Shown piece after piece: positions 49,375 to 58,104 of a DNA stretch of 64,000 nt (positions are counted from its first letter, which is position 1; each line of letters opens with the position of its first letter). This DNA comes from a bacterium (GTDB lineage Bacteria > Pseudomonadota > Alphaproteobacteria > Rhodobacterales > Rhodobacteraceae): assembly GCA_016124195.1 (NCBI GenBank), contig WGOE01000001.1, positions 1 to 64,000 of the forward strand, given 5' to 3'. The notes under the pieces are model-generated. The model made no database searches. It was not told where the DNA came from and saw only the letters and a list, made by a program, of their open reading frames with translations. The position numbers and the translations under genes are program-made.

Positions 49375-50177
49375 CCGCCCTGCGCGCACTTCTGTTCGTG
49401 CCGGCAGGGAACGAACGGCTGCTGGCTTCGGCCCTGCGACATCGCCCCGATGCGGTGATCCTCGATCTTGAGGACGCCGTTGCGGCTGCCGACAAGCCCG
49501 CAGCCCGCGCTGCACTCCGGGCAATGCAGGCGAGGGTGCGGGCCGAGGGTCTTTCCTGCCTCGTGCGGGTGAATGCGCCGCTGTGCGAACTGATCCCGGA
49601 TGTCGAGGCGATCGACCCAGGCCTGACTGATGCGCTGATCCTGCCCAAGGTCACCGACTGCCGCCCGCTGGACAATGCGGCCGAACTGACGGCCGGGTCT
49701 CTGCCGCTTATCGCCCTGATCGAAAGCCCCACAGCGCTGCGCAATCTGAATGCCATCGCGGCCCATCCGCGTGTCATGGGCCTGATGCTGGGGTCCGAAG
49801 ATTTCTCGGCCCGACTCGGCATCGACCCGAACGGCGGAGGGCTGACCCATCCCGCCACGCTGATCGCACTGGCTGCGGCGGCTGAAGGGCGGCTGGCCAT
49901 CGGCTTTCCCGGATCCATCGGCAACTTCCGCGACCTTGATCTTTACGCCCGCCAGCTTGCGCAGGCCCGCGCCCTGGGCTTTCATACAGCCGCGGCGATC
50001 CATCCTGCACAACTGCCGGCGATTCGGGCGGCTTTCGCACCGTCCGAGGCCGAGCTTGCCTGGGCCCGGGCCGTGCTGGCACAAGCCTTGGACGGCGTAA
50101 GCGCGCATGACGGCCAGATGATCGACGCGCCGGTTCTGGCGCGGGCCCGGACCTTGCTGGACCTTGCGGGAGACTGA
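49371..50177 (+). CDS. CitE/HpcH-family acyl-CoA lyase
   Basis: A 268-residue TIM-barrel lyase or thioesterase of the CitE type (malyl-/citramalyl-CoA lyase relatives). Motifs: LFVPAGNERLL, AVILDLEDAVAAADK, the Mg-binding Glu in LIESPTALRN and Asp in LMLGSEDFSARLG, and CoA-side IHPAQLPAI. AGGAG lies nine bases before ATG 49371, which overlaps the CoA-transferase stop. The pairing suggests malate, citramalate or a related acid is activated and split to acetyl-CoA plus an oxoacid; no hydratase of an itaconate-type pathway is present. Confidence 0.9.
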   Translation: MTALRALLFVPAGNERLLASALRHRPDAVILDLEDAVAAADKPAARAALRAMQARVRAEGLSCLVRVNAPLCELIPDVEAIDPGLTDALILPKVTDCRPLDNAAELTAGSLPLIALIESPTALRNLNAIAAHPRVMGLMLGSEDFSARLGIDPNGGGLTHPATLIALAAAAEGRLAIGFPGSIGNFRDLDLYARQLAQARALGFHTAAAIHPAQLPAIRAAFAPSEAELAWARAVLAQALDGVSAHDGQMIDAPVLARARTLLDLAGD

Positions 50178-50184
50178 CCGGAGC

Positions 50185-50748
50185 ATGGACGCCTTCACCC
50201 TCAACATTCCGCGGCTCGAGACCGGGCGGCTTCTGCTGCGCGAATACCGGCAGAGCGACTTTGACAGCTTTGCCGCCTTCTACGAAACCGACCGCAGCCG
50301 GTTCATCGGCGGGCCGCTCAGCCGGGAACTCGCCTGGCGCGGGCTGGCCACCCATCTTGGCCACTGGGCGCTGCGCGGCTATGGCTTCTGGGCGGTGGAG
50401 GAAAAGGCCACCGGCGCCTTTTGCGGCCATGTCGGGCTATGGTGCCCCGAGGGTTGGGCGGGTCCGGAGATCGGCTGGGTGATGATGGCCGGGGCCGAGG
50501 GCCGCTCAATCGCGCATGAGGCCGCCCTGGCCGCCCGCAGCTATGCCTATGGCCCGGCGGGTTGGACCACCGCGATCAGCGCCATCGACCCGGGCAATCT
50601 GCGCTCGATCCGGCTGGCCGAACGGCTGGGGTGCCGGAAGGAGGGGATCTTCACCCATGTCAGGCTTGGCCCGATGGAAATCTGGCGTCATCCTGCGCCG
50701 CGTGAACTTAAAGCCCAGGAATTTAAGGCCCAGGAACCGAAGGACTGA
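50185..50748 (+). CDS. GNAT-family N-acetyltransferase (RimJ/RimL type)
   Basis: A 187-residue acetyltransferase of the RimJ/RimL (Acetyltransf_3) group: LETGRLLLREYRQSDFDSF at the start, GYGFWAVEEKATGAFCGHVG, and the acetyl-CoA-binding helix region GRSIAHEAALAARSYAY followed by NLRSIRLAERLGCRKEG. Members modify ribosomal protein N-termini or small amines; the target is unknown. ATG 50185 follows CGGAGC. The last residues repeat KAQE twice. It starts 7 bp after the lyase gene and stops 3 bp before the cupin gene, so all are probably cotranscribed. Confidence 0.92.
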   Translation: MDAFTLNIPRLETGRLLLREYRQSDFDSFAAFYETDRSRFIGGPLSRELAWRGLATHLGHWALRGYGFWAVEEKATGAFCGHVGLWCPEGWAGPEIGWVMMAGAEGRSIAHEAALAARSYAYGPAGWTTAISAIDPGNLRSIRLAERLGCRKEGIFTHVRLGPMEIWRHPAPRELKAQEFKAQEPKD

Positions 50749-50751
50749 GAG

Positions 50752-51417
50752 ATGACGCAGAAAGCCACTCCCGTTACCCATCTGGCCGATGACCGCTTTA
50801 CCGTGACCGAATGGCGCTTTGCCCCGGGGGCCGAGACGGGCTGGCATGTTCATGGCCATGACTACGTCATCGTACCGCTCACCGATGGCAAGCTGGGGCT
50901 GGACCTGCCCGGCGGGCAGAAGGCCGAGGCGACGCTGACCCATGGCGTGCCCTACTCGCGCCGCGCGGGGGTGGAACATAACGTGACCAATGCCGGGTCT
51001 GCGCCCCTGTCCTTCCTTGAGGTCGAATGGACCGCTGACCATCTGGCCGAGGCGCGGGTGGCCGTGCTGCACTGCTTCATGGCGGCGTGGAATGCGCGCG
51101 ATGTCGATGCGCTGATGGACTGCATGGCCGAAGATTGCGCCTTCCATGCCTCCTCCGGCCCGGGGAAAGAGGGCGCGCGCCATGTCGGCCGCGACGCGGT
51201 GCGCGCCTCTTACGCCGCGCTGTTCGAGACCTTTCCAAAGGCGCGCTGGTCAGAGGACCGGCATCACGTCATGGGCGATACCGGCCTGTCGGAATGGCGT
51301 TTCACCGGAACGGATCGCACCGGGAAAGAGGTGGACGTGCAGGGCTGCGACATCTTCCGCTTTGACGGCGAGAAGATCGCGCTGAAGGACAGCTACCGCA
51401 AGACCGTCATCCGGTGA
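50752..51417 (+). CDS. Cupin-SnoaL (NTF2-like) fusion protein
   Basis: A 221-residue two-domain protein. Residues ~1-98 form a cupin: EWRFAPGAETGWHVHGHDYV carries the His pair and a nearby Glu, and AGVEHNVTNAG the second motif. Residues ~100-221 are an NTF2/SnoaL-like domain (LHCFMAAWNARDVDALMDCM ... DIFRFDGEKI) that usually forms a binding cone for small molecules. A cupin plus SnoaL in one chain suggests a metal-dependent enzyme with an extra binding domain. The 3' end overlaps the convergent GTPase gene by 11 bp. Confidence 0.85.
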   Translation: MTQKATPVTHLADDRFTVTEWRFAPGAETGWHVHGHDYVIVPLTDGKLGLDLPGGQKAEATLTHGVPYSRRAGVEHNVTNAGSAPLSFLEVEWTADHLAEARVAVLHCFMAAWNARDVDALMDCMAEDCAFHASSGPGKEGARHVGRDAVRASYAALFETFPKARWSEDRHHVMGDTGLSEWRFTGTDRTGKEVDVQGCDIFRFDGEKIALKDSYRKTVIR

Positions 51418-52327
51418 AATGGGCAAGCGATCGAGGCAGGTTCGCCGGATCGTAGCCGCGCCCGATGAAGACAATCACGTCATCCTCGGCATGGGCGCTT
51501 TCGGGCAGGATCTCTGGCGCCTGGACCACCTTGCGGACGGTTTGCAGCAGAAGCCGGCCCGCCGGGGTGCGGACCACGCCCTTGACGCGCACCAGATCAT
51601 TGCCCCGCGCGTGCAACAGGGCCGAGAGCCACAGGGTGAAAACCGACCAGTCCATCCCCTTCGGCAGGTGAATCTGGGTGGGCCGGATCGGCGCGGTCTC
51701 CTCGGGCAGGGCGGGCAGGGGCAGAGGGTCGGCCTTGGTCTCGGGCGGCAGCGCCACATCCTCGCCGCGCACGGCGGCGGTGATCGGGGCGGTGGGGTTC
51801 AGCACGCGCAGGGTGGCGCGCAGGCGGTCAAGGTCGGGTGCGGCATCGACCTTGGTCAGGATCAGGCGGTCGGCAGCCTCGATCTGGCGGCGGCCCAACG
51901 GTTCGGCGGTCAGTTGGGCTGCGGCATGAAGGGCATCGACGGCCACCAGCACCTCATCAACCCGGACATGGTGGATCAGGACCGGATCGGCCTGTATGGC
52001 GCGAACGATCGCGCCCGGATCGGCCAGCCCGCTGGTTTCCAGCAGCACGCGAGACGGCCCCTTGCCTTGGCTGCGCGCATCGCAAAGCCCGCGCAGCGCC
52101 GCGATCAGCGCCGCCTGCCCCGTGCAGCAACAGCAGCCCCCGGCCAGCAGGGTCACCCCGCCCGGAGCCGTCAGGAGCGCATCGTCCACCGGCACCTCGG
52201 CGGCTTCGTTCACGATGACATGGACATCCGGCCCGAAGGCACCGACATAAAGCTGGTGCCGCGCCCAGGTCGTCTTGCCGGAGCCGAGATAGCCGCCCAG
52301 AATCGTCAGGCGCATAAGGTCAGCCAT
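51407..52327 (-). CDS. COG0523 (CobW/YjiA/ZNG1-type) metallochaperone GTPase
   Basis: A 306-residue G3E GTPase. Walker A is GGYLGSGKTT at 11-20; the metal-binding GCxCC motif reads GGCCCCTG (Cys65-Cys68); LLETSGLADPGAIVR and the guanine-specificity TKVD are present; the C-terminal CobW domain follows from about residue 215. Family members hand zinc or other metals to client enzymes. The start overlaps the upstream small CxxC gene by 8 bp, and it is last in the catabolic operon, so its client is likely the operon's metal-dependent hydrolase (inference). Confidence 0.92.
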   Translation of the reverse strand: MADLMRLTILGGYLGSGKTTWARHQLYVGAFGPDVHVIVNEAAEVPVDDALLTAPGGVTLLAGGCCCCTGQAALIAALRGLCDARSQGKGPSRVLLETSGLADPGAIVRAIQADPVLIHHVRVDEVLVAVDALHAAAQLTAEPLGRRQIEAADRLILTKVDAAPDLDRLRATLRVLNPTAPITAAVRGEDVALPPETKADPLPLPALPEETAPIRPTQIHLPKGMDWSVFTLWLSALLHARGNDLVRVKGVVRTPAGRLLLQTVRKVVQAPEILPESAHAEDDVIVFIGRGYDPANLPRSLAHFTG

Positions 52328-52610
52328 TCAGATACCGCGCATCCAGCGGATCGACCGGGCGACCGATCAGCCGCTCGGCCTCCTCCCACAGCGCGCCAAG
52401 GTCGTTCACCAGCGTCACCGCGCCCGACAGGGTCGAAAGCTGATAGCCCGGCACCGCGCCGCCATCGGCGACGGACAGGCCATAGGGGCGCAGAAGGCGG
52501 TTCAACAGCGCGGTCCGCTGATAGCGGGCGCGCAAACGGTCGCCGGGGCTGGCAGCCCCGGCTTCCGTCCAATGGCCCGGCACGGCAGGATTGCCGCAGG
52601 CGTTGCACAT
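52320..52610 (-). CDS. Small CxxC protein, unknown function
   Basis: A 96-residue protein beginning MCNACGNPAVPGHWTEAG, a CxxC with a nearby His that could hold zinc. The rest is helical: ARYQRTALLNRLLRPYGLSV, then LVNDLGALWEEAERLIG. I know no family for it. It lies 3 bp downstream of the hydrolase gene and overlaps the GTPase gene by 8 bp, which suggests a partner in metal delivery to that hydrolase. Confidence 0.8.
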   Translation of the reverse strand: MCNACGNPAVPGHWTEAGAASPGDRLRARYQRTALLNRLLRPYGLSVADGGAVPGYQLSTLSGAVTLVNDLGALWEEAERLIGRPVDPLDARYLNG

Positions 52611-52613
52611 GCG

Positions 52614-53516
52614 TCAGATCACCTCGGGACGCTTGCCGCTGGCGAAGGGATAACGCTTGCGGAAGTCGGTCGCGATATCCTCGAAGGTGGCCCATTCGAC
52701 GCCGGCATGCTTCGAGATATACTCGATCAGACGTTCCAGCATCAGCAGGACCTGCGGACGGCCCGCCACGTCGGGGTGGATCGTAAAGGCAAAGACGGCA
52801 TAGTCCATCTCGCGGTAGACCCAGTCGAACTGGTCGCGCCACAGCTCTTCGATGTCGCGCGGGTTCACGAAGCCATGGCTGTTGGGCGACTTCTTCATGA
52901 ACATCATGGGCGGCAGGTCATCGACATACCAGTTGGCCGCCACGTCCACGAGGTCAATTTCCGTGCCGTGCTTCAAGGGGTGCATCCAGTCCTTGGCCGA
53001 TTTGGAATAGTCGATCGTGTTCCACTTGTCGCCTACGCGGGCATAGAAGGGCTGGAAATCGCGGTAGCCCTGGCTGTGGTCATAGGTGAAGCCGTGCTTG
53101 AGCAGAAGTGCTGCGGTCGAGTTCGACATTTCCCACCACGGCGCCACATAGCCGCGCGGCGCGGAGCCGGTCAGGCCCTTGATCAGCTCGATCGACTTGA
53201 CCAGCACATCCTCTTCCTGGGTGGGGGTCATGGCGATGGGGTTTTCGTGCAGATAGCCATGGGCGCCGACCTCGTGGCCGCCCTTGACGATCATCTCCAT
53301 CTCTTTCGGGAAGGTTTCCAGCGAGTGGCCGGGGATGAAGAAGGTGGTCTTGAGGTCGTACTTCTTGAACAGGCGCAACAGGCGCGGAATGCCGACTTCG
53401 GTCGCGAAGATGCCGCGCTGGATGTCGGACGGGCTGTCACCACCGCCATATGAACCGATCCAGCCGGCGACCGAGTCGATATCGGTGCCGAAGGCGCAAA
53501 GGATTTTCTTGGTCAT
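52614..53516 (-). CDS. Polysaccharide-deacetylase-fold hydrolase (PuuE/imidase-like)
   Basis: A 300-residue NodB-fold metal hydrolase without a signal peptide, so cytoplasmic. The metal site is visible: GTDIDS (Asp12, Asp14) and [11 protein letters not shown] (His86, His90). Length, lack of signal peptide and the SETFPKEM-like [22 protein letters not shown] place it with the PuuE allantoinase and bacterial cyclic-imide hydrolase branch rather than with peptidoglycan deacetylases. In the operon, an amidase follows the same idea: ring opening, then release of ammonia. The identity of the ring is not known. Confidence 0.85.
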   Translation of the reverse strand: MTKKILCAFGTDIDSVAGWIGSYGGGDSPSDIQRGIFATEVGIPRLLRLFKKYDLKTTFFIPGHSLETFPKEMEMIVKGGHEVGAHGYLHENPIAMTPTQEEDVLVKSIELIKGLTGSAPRGYVAPWWEMSNSTAALLLKHGFTYDHSQGYRDFQPFYARVGDKWNTIDYSKSAKDWMHPLKHGTEIDLVDVAANWYVDDLPPMMFMKKSPNSHGFVNPRDIEELWRDQFDWVYREMDYAVFAFTIHPDVAGRPQVLLMLERLIEYISKHAGVEWATFEDIATDFRKRYPFASGKRPEVI

Positions 53517-53539
53517 CAGGTCCTCCGTTATCTGCCGGG

Positions 53540-54889
53540 TCAGCCCCGGACAGGGTTTTCAAGGGAAAGTCCGGCGGAAAGCAGCGCTGTGTCGCGGCCG
53601 TGGGCGGCCATGACCATCAGGCTGGTGGGCATATCCTCGCCATCCGAACCGTTCGGGATCGCCAGCGCGCAGATGTCGAGGAAGTTGCCGATGGCAGTGC
53701 TGCGCAGGGTGCGGAAATTATGGTGGAAGAACACCTCCACATCCGCCTCGAGCGGCCCGATGGGCATCGCGGTGGATGGCGTGGTGGGCGCCAGCAGCAG
53801 GCCATCGCCAAGCCGAGCAGAGAAAGAGGCCACCAGCCGCGTCCGCCCCGCCAGAAGCCGGGCATAGGCGACGGCAGAGATGCCCTCGCCCATGCGGATG
53901 CGGCGCACGACGCGTGGGTCGATGCGGGCCTCGGCCGCGGTGCCAAGGCGGTCCTTGTGGATCACCATCGCCTCGACCGAGGCCAGCGGGCCGACCTCGG
54001 CCATCAGCGCCTGCGCTTCGGACAGTTCGGGCAGCGCCACCTTGCGGATGCGGGCGCCGGCGGCAGAAAGGCGAGAGAGCGTCGCCTCGAAGGCGGCACC
54101 CACCGCGGGGTCCAGGTCATCGAGGAAATGGCGGTCGGGGATCAGAAGGTCCAGCGCGGACATGTCAGCGGGCGTGGCCTCGGGCCGGCGGACACCGCGC
54201 AGCACGGCATCGGCCAGGACACAATCCTGCACCGAATGGGCAAGCGGCCCTAGCGAATCCAGCGTCCAGGACAGCGGGAAAACCCCGCCCATCGGATGCC
54301 GCCCGGTCGAGGGCTTGTAGCCCACCACCCCGTTGAACGAGGCCGGAATGCGGATCGACCCACCGGTATCGGTACCGATCGCGATGGGCACCACCCCCGC
54401 CGCCACCACCGCTCCGCTGCCAGACGACGACCCGCCCGGAGAGCGCGCCACCTTGGGATCGCGCGGGTTCCACGGCGTGCCATAATGCGGGTTGAGCCCG
54501 ATGCCGGAATAGGCGAATTCGGTCATGTTGACCGTGCCGACCGACAGCATCCCGCCGCGCATCGCATTGTGGACCAGATCTGCATCCTCGGCCGCAGGGG
54601 CGGCGTCTTTCAGGACGACCGAGCCTGCGGTCGTCACCGTGCCTTGCAGGTCGAACAGGTCTTTCCAGGCGATCGGCACCCCGTCCAGCAGGCTGGCAGG
54701 ATTGCCGGCGCGCAGACGCTCGCGCGCGGCGCGGGCTTCCGTCTCGGCGCGGTCGCGGGTCTGGCGGATGAAGAGCGCCTTGTCCCCGGTCGCGTCCAGG
54801 CGATCAAAGACAGCGCCCACAACATCGACCGGATCAGTGCGGCCCTTGCGCAGATCGGCGGCCAGATCTGCCGCATTGGTCAGTTTCAT
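53540..54889 (-). CDS. Amidase (amidase-signature family)
   Basis: A 449-residue amidase-signature hydrolase. The catalytic Lys-cisSer-Ser triad is visible: Lys76 in AWKDLFD, cis-Ser about 154 in [10 protein letters not shown], and nucleophile Ser178 in GTDTGGSIR. It hydrolyses amides to acid plus ammonia. It is not the GatA of the transamidosome, as no gatB/gatC is nearby and the chain ends differently. Within this operon I read it as a half-amidase acting on the product of the adjacent ring hydrolase (inference). Confidence 0.93.
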   Translation of the reverse strand: MKLTNAADLAADLRKGRTDPVDVVGAVFDRLDATGDKALFIRQTRDRAETEARAARERLRAGNPASLLDGVPIAWKDLFDLQGTVTTAGSVVLKDAAPAAEDADLVHNAMRGGMLSVGTVNMTEFAYSGIGLNPHYGTPWNPRDPKVARSPGGSSSGSGAVVAAGVVPIAIGTDTGGSIRIPASFNGVVGYKPSTGRHPMGGVFPLSWTLDSLGPLAHSVQDCVLADAVLRGVRRPEATPADMSALDLLIPDRHFLDDLDPAVGAAFEATLSRLSAAGARIRKVALPELSEAQALMAEVGPLASVEAMVIHKDRLGTAAEARIDPRVVRRIRMGEGISAVAYARLLAGRTRLVASFSARLGDGLLLAPTTPSTAMPIGPLEADVEVFFHHNFRTLRSTAIGNFLDICALAIPNGSDGEDMPTSLMVMAAHGRDTALLSAGLSLENPVRG

Positions 54890-54901
54890 GCTCCGCGCCC
54901 C

Positions 54902-56005
54902 TCAGTGGCTGATCAGCGTGGCATCCTGCGGCTTCCAGGCGACGAAGGCCGCCCCTCCTGCCGTCAGGGTGTCGCGATACTTGTCGGCGTGACCTTCCAG
55001 CGAGACCGGCTCGCCGTTGGGCAGGGTCAGACCGATCTGCAGGATATGGCCCACCAGTTGCAGGCGGTTGATCGTGCAGGCGATGACATTCGATCCGTAA
55101 TCGGCCCGCAGGGCGCTTTCGGGCGTCGTCGCCGGCAGGACCTGGATCGCCTCGGCCGGCAGGACGATCGAGGCCGCAGCGCCGATCTCGGGGATGCCAT
55201 GGCTCGGCTGCACCTCCAGCGTGCCGAAGGCGCTGTCGAGCCGGGCCATCCCTTCGGACGCCTGCCGGACCTGGCCAGAGATCAGGGTGTTGGCCCCGAT
55301 GAACCGCGCGACGAAGATCGACTGCGGCCGGGTGTAAAGTTCGCGCGGCGGGCTGATCTGTTCGACGCGCCCGGCATTCATCACCACGATGCGGTCCGAC
55401 AGCGCCAGCGCCTCGGACTGGGCATGGGTGACGAAGACGAAGGTGATGCCAAGGTCGCGCTGCAAGAGCTTCAGTTCGTTCTGGATCGACTTGCGCAGGT
55501 TGGCGTCCAGCGCGCCCAGCGGTTCGTCCAGCAGAAGGATGTCCGGTTCCACCACCAGCGACCGGGCCAGGGCGATGCGCTGGCGCTGGCCACCCGAAAG
55601 CCGCGTCGGGCGGATCTCGGCCACTTCCATCAGGCCCAGCTTGTCGAGAATGCGGTCCACCTTGCGCTTGGCCTCTGCGGGGGCGGTTCCCTTCACCTCC
55701 AGGCCGAAGGTCACGTTCTGCCGCACGGTCATGTGCGGGAACAGGGCATAGTTCTGAAAGATCATCGAGGTCGGGCGCCGTTCGGGCGGCAGGTCGTTCA
55801 CCCGCTTGCCGCGGATCAGAAGATCGCCCGAGGTGATCGATTCAAACCCTGCGATCATGCGCAGCGTCGTGGTCTTGCCGCAGCCGGAAGGCCCCAGGAA
55901 GGCGATGAACTCTCCCTTGTTCACATCCAGGTTGAAGTCGATCACGGCCGGCGTGCCGTTGTCGTAAACCTTGCCGATGTGCGAAAGTTGCAGGTCGTAA
56001 GTCAC
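54902..56005 (-). CDS. ABC importer ATP-binding protein (PotA type), canonical
   Basis: A 367-residue ATPase of the spermidine/putrescine-type importer group. Walker A GPSGCGKT at 38-45, Q-loop in FQNYALFPHMT, signature LSGGQRQR, Walker B LLLDEP and H-loop His194 in FVTHAQSEAL. A TOBE-type C-terminal domain (about 250-367) follows. It is the second ATPase gene of the same transport cluster; the first (60559-61632) lacks the H-loop histidine. It lies 70 bp downstream of the Tat-exported binding-protein gene. Confidence 0.95.
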   Translation of the reverse strand: MTYDLQLSHIGKVYDNGTPAVIDFNLDVNKGEFIAFLGPSGCGKTTTLRMIAGFESITSGDLLIRGKRVNDLPPERRPTSMIFQNYALFPHMTVRQNVTFGLEVKGTAPAEAKRKVDRILDKLGLMEVAEIRPTRLSGGQRQRIALARSLVVEPDILLLDEPLGALDANLRKSIQNELKLLQRDLGITFVFVTHAQSEALALSDRIVVMNAGRVEQISPPRELYTRPQSIFVARFIGANTLISGQVRQASEGMARLDSAFGTLEVQPSHGIPEIGAAASIVLPAEAIQVLPATTPESALRADYGSNVIACTINRLQLVGHILQIGLTLPNGEPVSLEGHADKYRDTLTAGGAAFVAWKPQDATLISH

Positions 56006-56075
56006 CGCGTGGTCCCCGGATTGAGGTCGAAGGATCGGCCGGGGCGCAGAGGCCCCGACCGGAGGGTTCAGGCGA

Positions 56076-57299
56076 TCAGGCCGAGAGGAATTCGTCCCAC
56101 TTCTGCATCAGCAGATCGTACTGATCCGGCCACTGGTGCCAGTAGGCGACATTGGCCGCGCGGGTGGCCAGCGAGCCACCGTCGCGCAGGTCGCCTTCCT
56201 TGATGCCGCGCTCTTCCTTGCCGACCCAGGGCTTGCCCTCGTACCAGAAGGCATATTTCTCGGGCGACATGACCGACTTGACCTTGTCGTTGGGCGAATA
56301 GTAGCCCTGCTCGGACACGGCCACGGCCGGCGGGCCCGAAAGCCAGAAGTCGGCATAGGCGGTGACCGCATCGAGGTTCGGCGAGGACTTCAGACCCGCG
56401 ACCCCGATCGACCAGCCGCGGTAGCCGTTCTTCATCGTGGCATAAGAGCAGGGCACACCCTGCGCCTTGACCGCCATCACGGCCGGCTGCCAGGCGTCGG
56501 CGATGATCATCTCGCCCGAGGCCATCAGGTTCACCAGCTCGCCGAAATCGCCCCAAAGCGCGCGGAACTGGCCACCCTTCTTCTTCGAGATCAGGAACTT
56601 GGCGGCTTCCTGGATCGAGGCGGCATCCGGGTTGCCGGGGTTCTTGACGTCCAGCATCTTCAGCTCGTTCATCGCCATGATGGCTTGGCCGAAGGCGATC
56701 AGCGGGTCGACGTTCAGGCCGGTCTTGCCCTTGAACTTGTCGTCAAACAGCGAGGACCACAGAGCCGCCTCTTCCGGGTCCACCAGATCGGGGCGGAAGC
56801 CGATGGAGTCGAAGTTATAGACGGTGGGCACCATGTAAAGTTCGGTCTGGGCCTCGTCCTTCCAGATCTGGCCGACGATCTGGGCCCCAAGGTCCCACTT
56901 CGGGCTCGGCTTGGTGAAGCTTTCGGCGACGCCGGTCCAGTTCTTCAGATTCGCGGTCGCAATCGGCGAGACCAGATCGGTCTTGACGATCGAGGGCAGA
57001 CGCTCACCGATGATTTCCCAGCAGTCATAGGCGGTCGAGCCCGACAGAAGCTCGGTCTGGGTGTTCGGGAAGATGTCGGCCTTGCCCGAAACGGACTTGA
57101 CGCCGGACGCCTTCTGGAAATCGGCCAGAATGCGGTCCTGCACGGTCACCGACAGGCCGACAGTGCGCAGCTCCTGCGACGACAGGTCGGCCGCGAAGGC
57201 CTGCTGCGCGCCGAGGAAGGGCATGCCCATCGCAGCAACGGCCGCCGTGCCTGCAGTACCTTGCAGGAAGCGGCGGCGGGAGAGGTTCTTGGAATTCAT
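56076..57299 (-). CDS. ABC importer substrate-binding protein, Tat-exported
   Basis: A 407-residue periplasmic solute-binding protein (PotD/Fbp-like fold). The N-terminus is a twin-arginine signal: SRRRFLQGTAG, then a hydrophobic stretch to AFA near residue 36, so it is exported folded. Binding-fold pieces include WEIIGERLPSIVK, YMVPTVYNFDSIGFRPD and IADAWQPAVMAVKAQG. GGAGG nine bases before ATG 57299 fixes the start. It is the second binding protein in this region; another, truncated by the window edge, begins at the far upstream end. Confidence 0.93.
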   Translation of the reverse strand: MNSKNLSRRRFLQGTAGTAAVAAMGMPFLGAQQAFAADLSSQELRTVGLSVTVQDRILADFQKASGVKSVSGKADIFPNTQTELLSGSTAYDCWEIIGERLPSIVKTDLVSPIATANLKNWTGVAESFTKPSPKWDLGAQIVGQIWKDEAQTELYMVPTVYNFDSIGFRPDLVDPEEAALWSSLFDDKFKGKTGLNVDPLIAFGQAIMAMNELKMLDVKNPGNPDAASIQEAAKFLISKKKGGQFRALWGDFGELVNLMASGEMIIADAWQPAVMAVKAQGVPCSYATMKNGYRGWSIGVAGLKSSPNLDAVTAYADFWLSGPPAVAVSEQGYYSPNDKVKSVMSPEKYAFWYEGKPWVGKEERGIKEGDLRDGGSLATRAANVAYWHQWPDQYDLLMQKWDEFLSA

Positions 57300-57348
57300 C
57301 AGTTTTTACCTCCAGTTGTGGTTAGCTTCTTCTTCAGTCTCGCCGGGA

Positions 57349-58104
57349 TCAGTAGCGCCCGACGAGCAATCCCCCGTCCACGACCACGACCTGTCCGGTC
57401 ATGTATCGGGCCGCGTCGGATGCCAGGAATGTGATGACGTCTGCGATATCCTCGGGCTCGCCGATGCGCCCCATCGGGATGAACTCGCCCGCCTTGGCGG
57501 CGCCTTCGGGGCCCAGCGAATTCTCTTTCGACAATAGCTGCGCCGTCCGGATGTAGCCCGGCGCCACGCCGTTCACCCGGATGCCGTCGCGCGCCAGTTC
57601 CACCGCGAGGCCCCGCACGAGGCCCACAACCCCGGCCTTGGCGGCCGAATAGTGGACATGTTCGTCCCAGCCATAGGCCACGCCCATGATCGAGGACAGC
57701 GCCACGACCGCCCCCTTCTTTCGCGCCTTCATCCCTGCCAGCGCGGGACGCACGATGCGCAAGATGCCCTTCAGGTCGATGTCCAGCGTGACATCCCACT
57801 TCTCATCCGACAGCGCGGGCAGCGGAACCTTGTGGGCGATGCCGGCGTTGGCGACGATCACGTCGATGCCACCGCGTGCTGCTTCGATCTTGGCCACCAG
57901 CGCATCGGCCTCGGCGGTGGATCGCACGTCCAGCCGGTGGAACTCGGCACTGCCGCCGGCGGCCTTGATCTCGGCCACGACGGCGTTGCCCTCGGCCTCC
58001 AGCACATCGGTCACGACAGCGTGGGCGCCCTTGGCCGCAAAAGCCTTGGCGGCGGCGCGGCCGATACCGATGCCAGCACCAGTGATAAGGACGGTTTCGC
58101 TCAT
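57349..58104 (-). CDS. SDR-family oxidoreductase (3-oxoacyl-ACP-reductase-like)
   Basis: A 251-residue classical SDR. Cofactor motif TGAGIGIGRAAA, NAG motif VANAGIAHK, catalytic Ser in LSSIMG, then YSAAK, and the C-terminal RIGEPEDIADVITFLASD. Asp at the end of strand 2 (TDVLEAEG) points to NAD+ preference. ATG 58104 overlaps the stop of the other SDR (ATGA), so the two are coupled. It probably oxidises a hydroxyl group of the imported compound or its breakdown product. Confidence 0.93.
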   Translation of the reverse strand: MSETVLITGAGIGIGRAAAKAFAAKGAHAVVTDVLEAEGNAVVAEIKAAGGSAEFHRLDVRSTAEADALVAKIEAARGGIDVIVANAGIAHKVPLPALSDEKWDVTLDIDLKGILRIVRPALAGMKARKKGAVVALSSIMGVAYGWDEHVHYSAAKAGVVGLVRGLAVELARDGIRVNGVAPGYIRTAQLLSKENSLGPEGAAKAGEFIPMGRIGEPEDIADVITFLASDAARYMTGQVVVVDGGLLVGRY

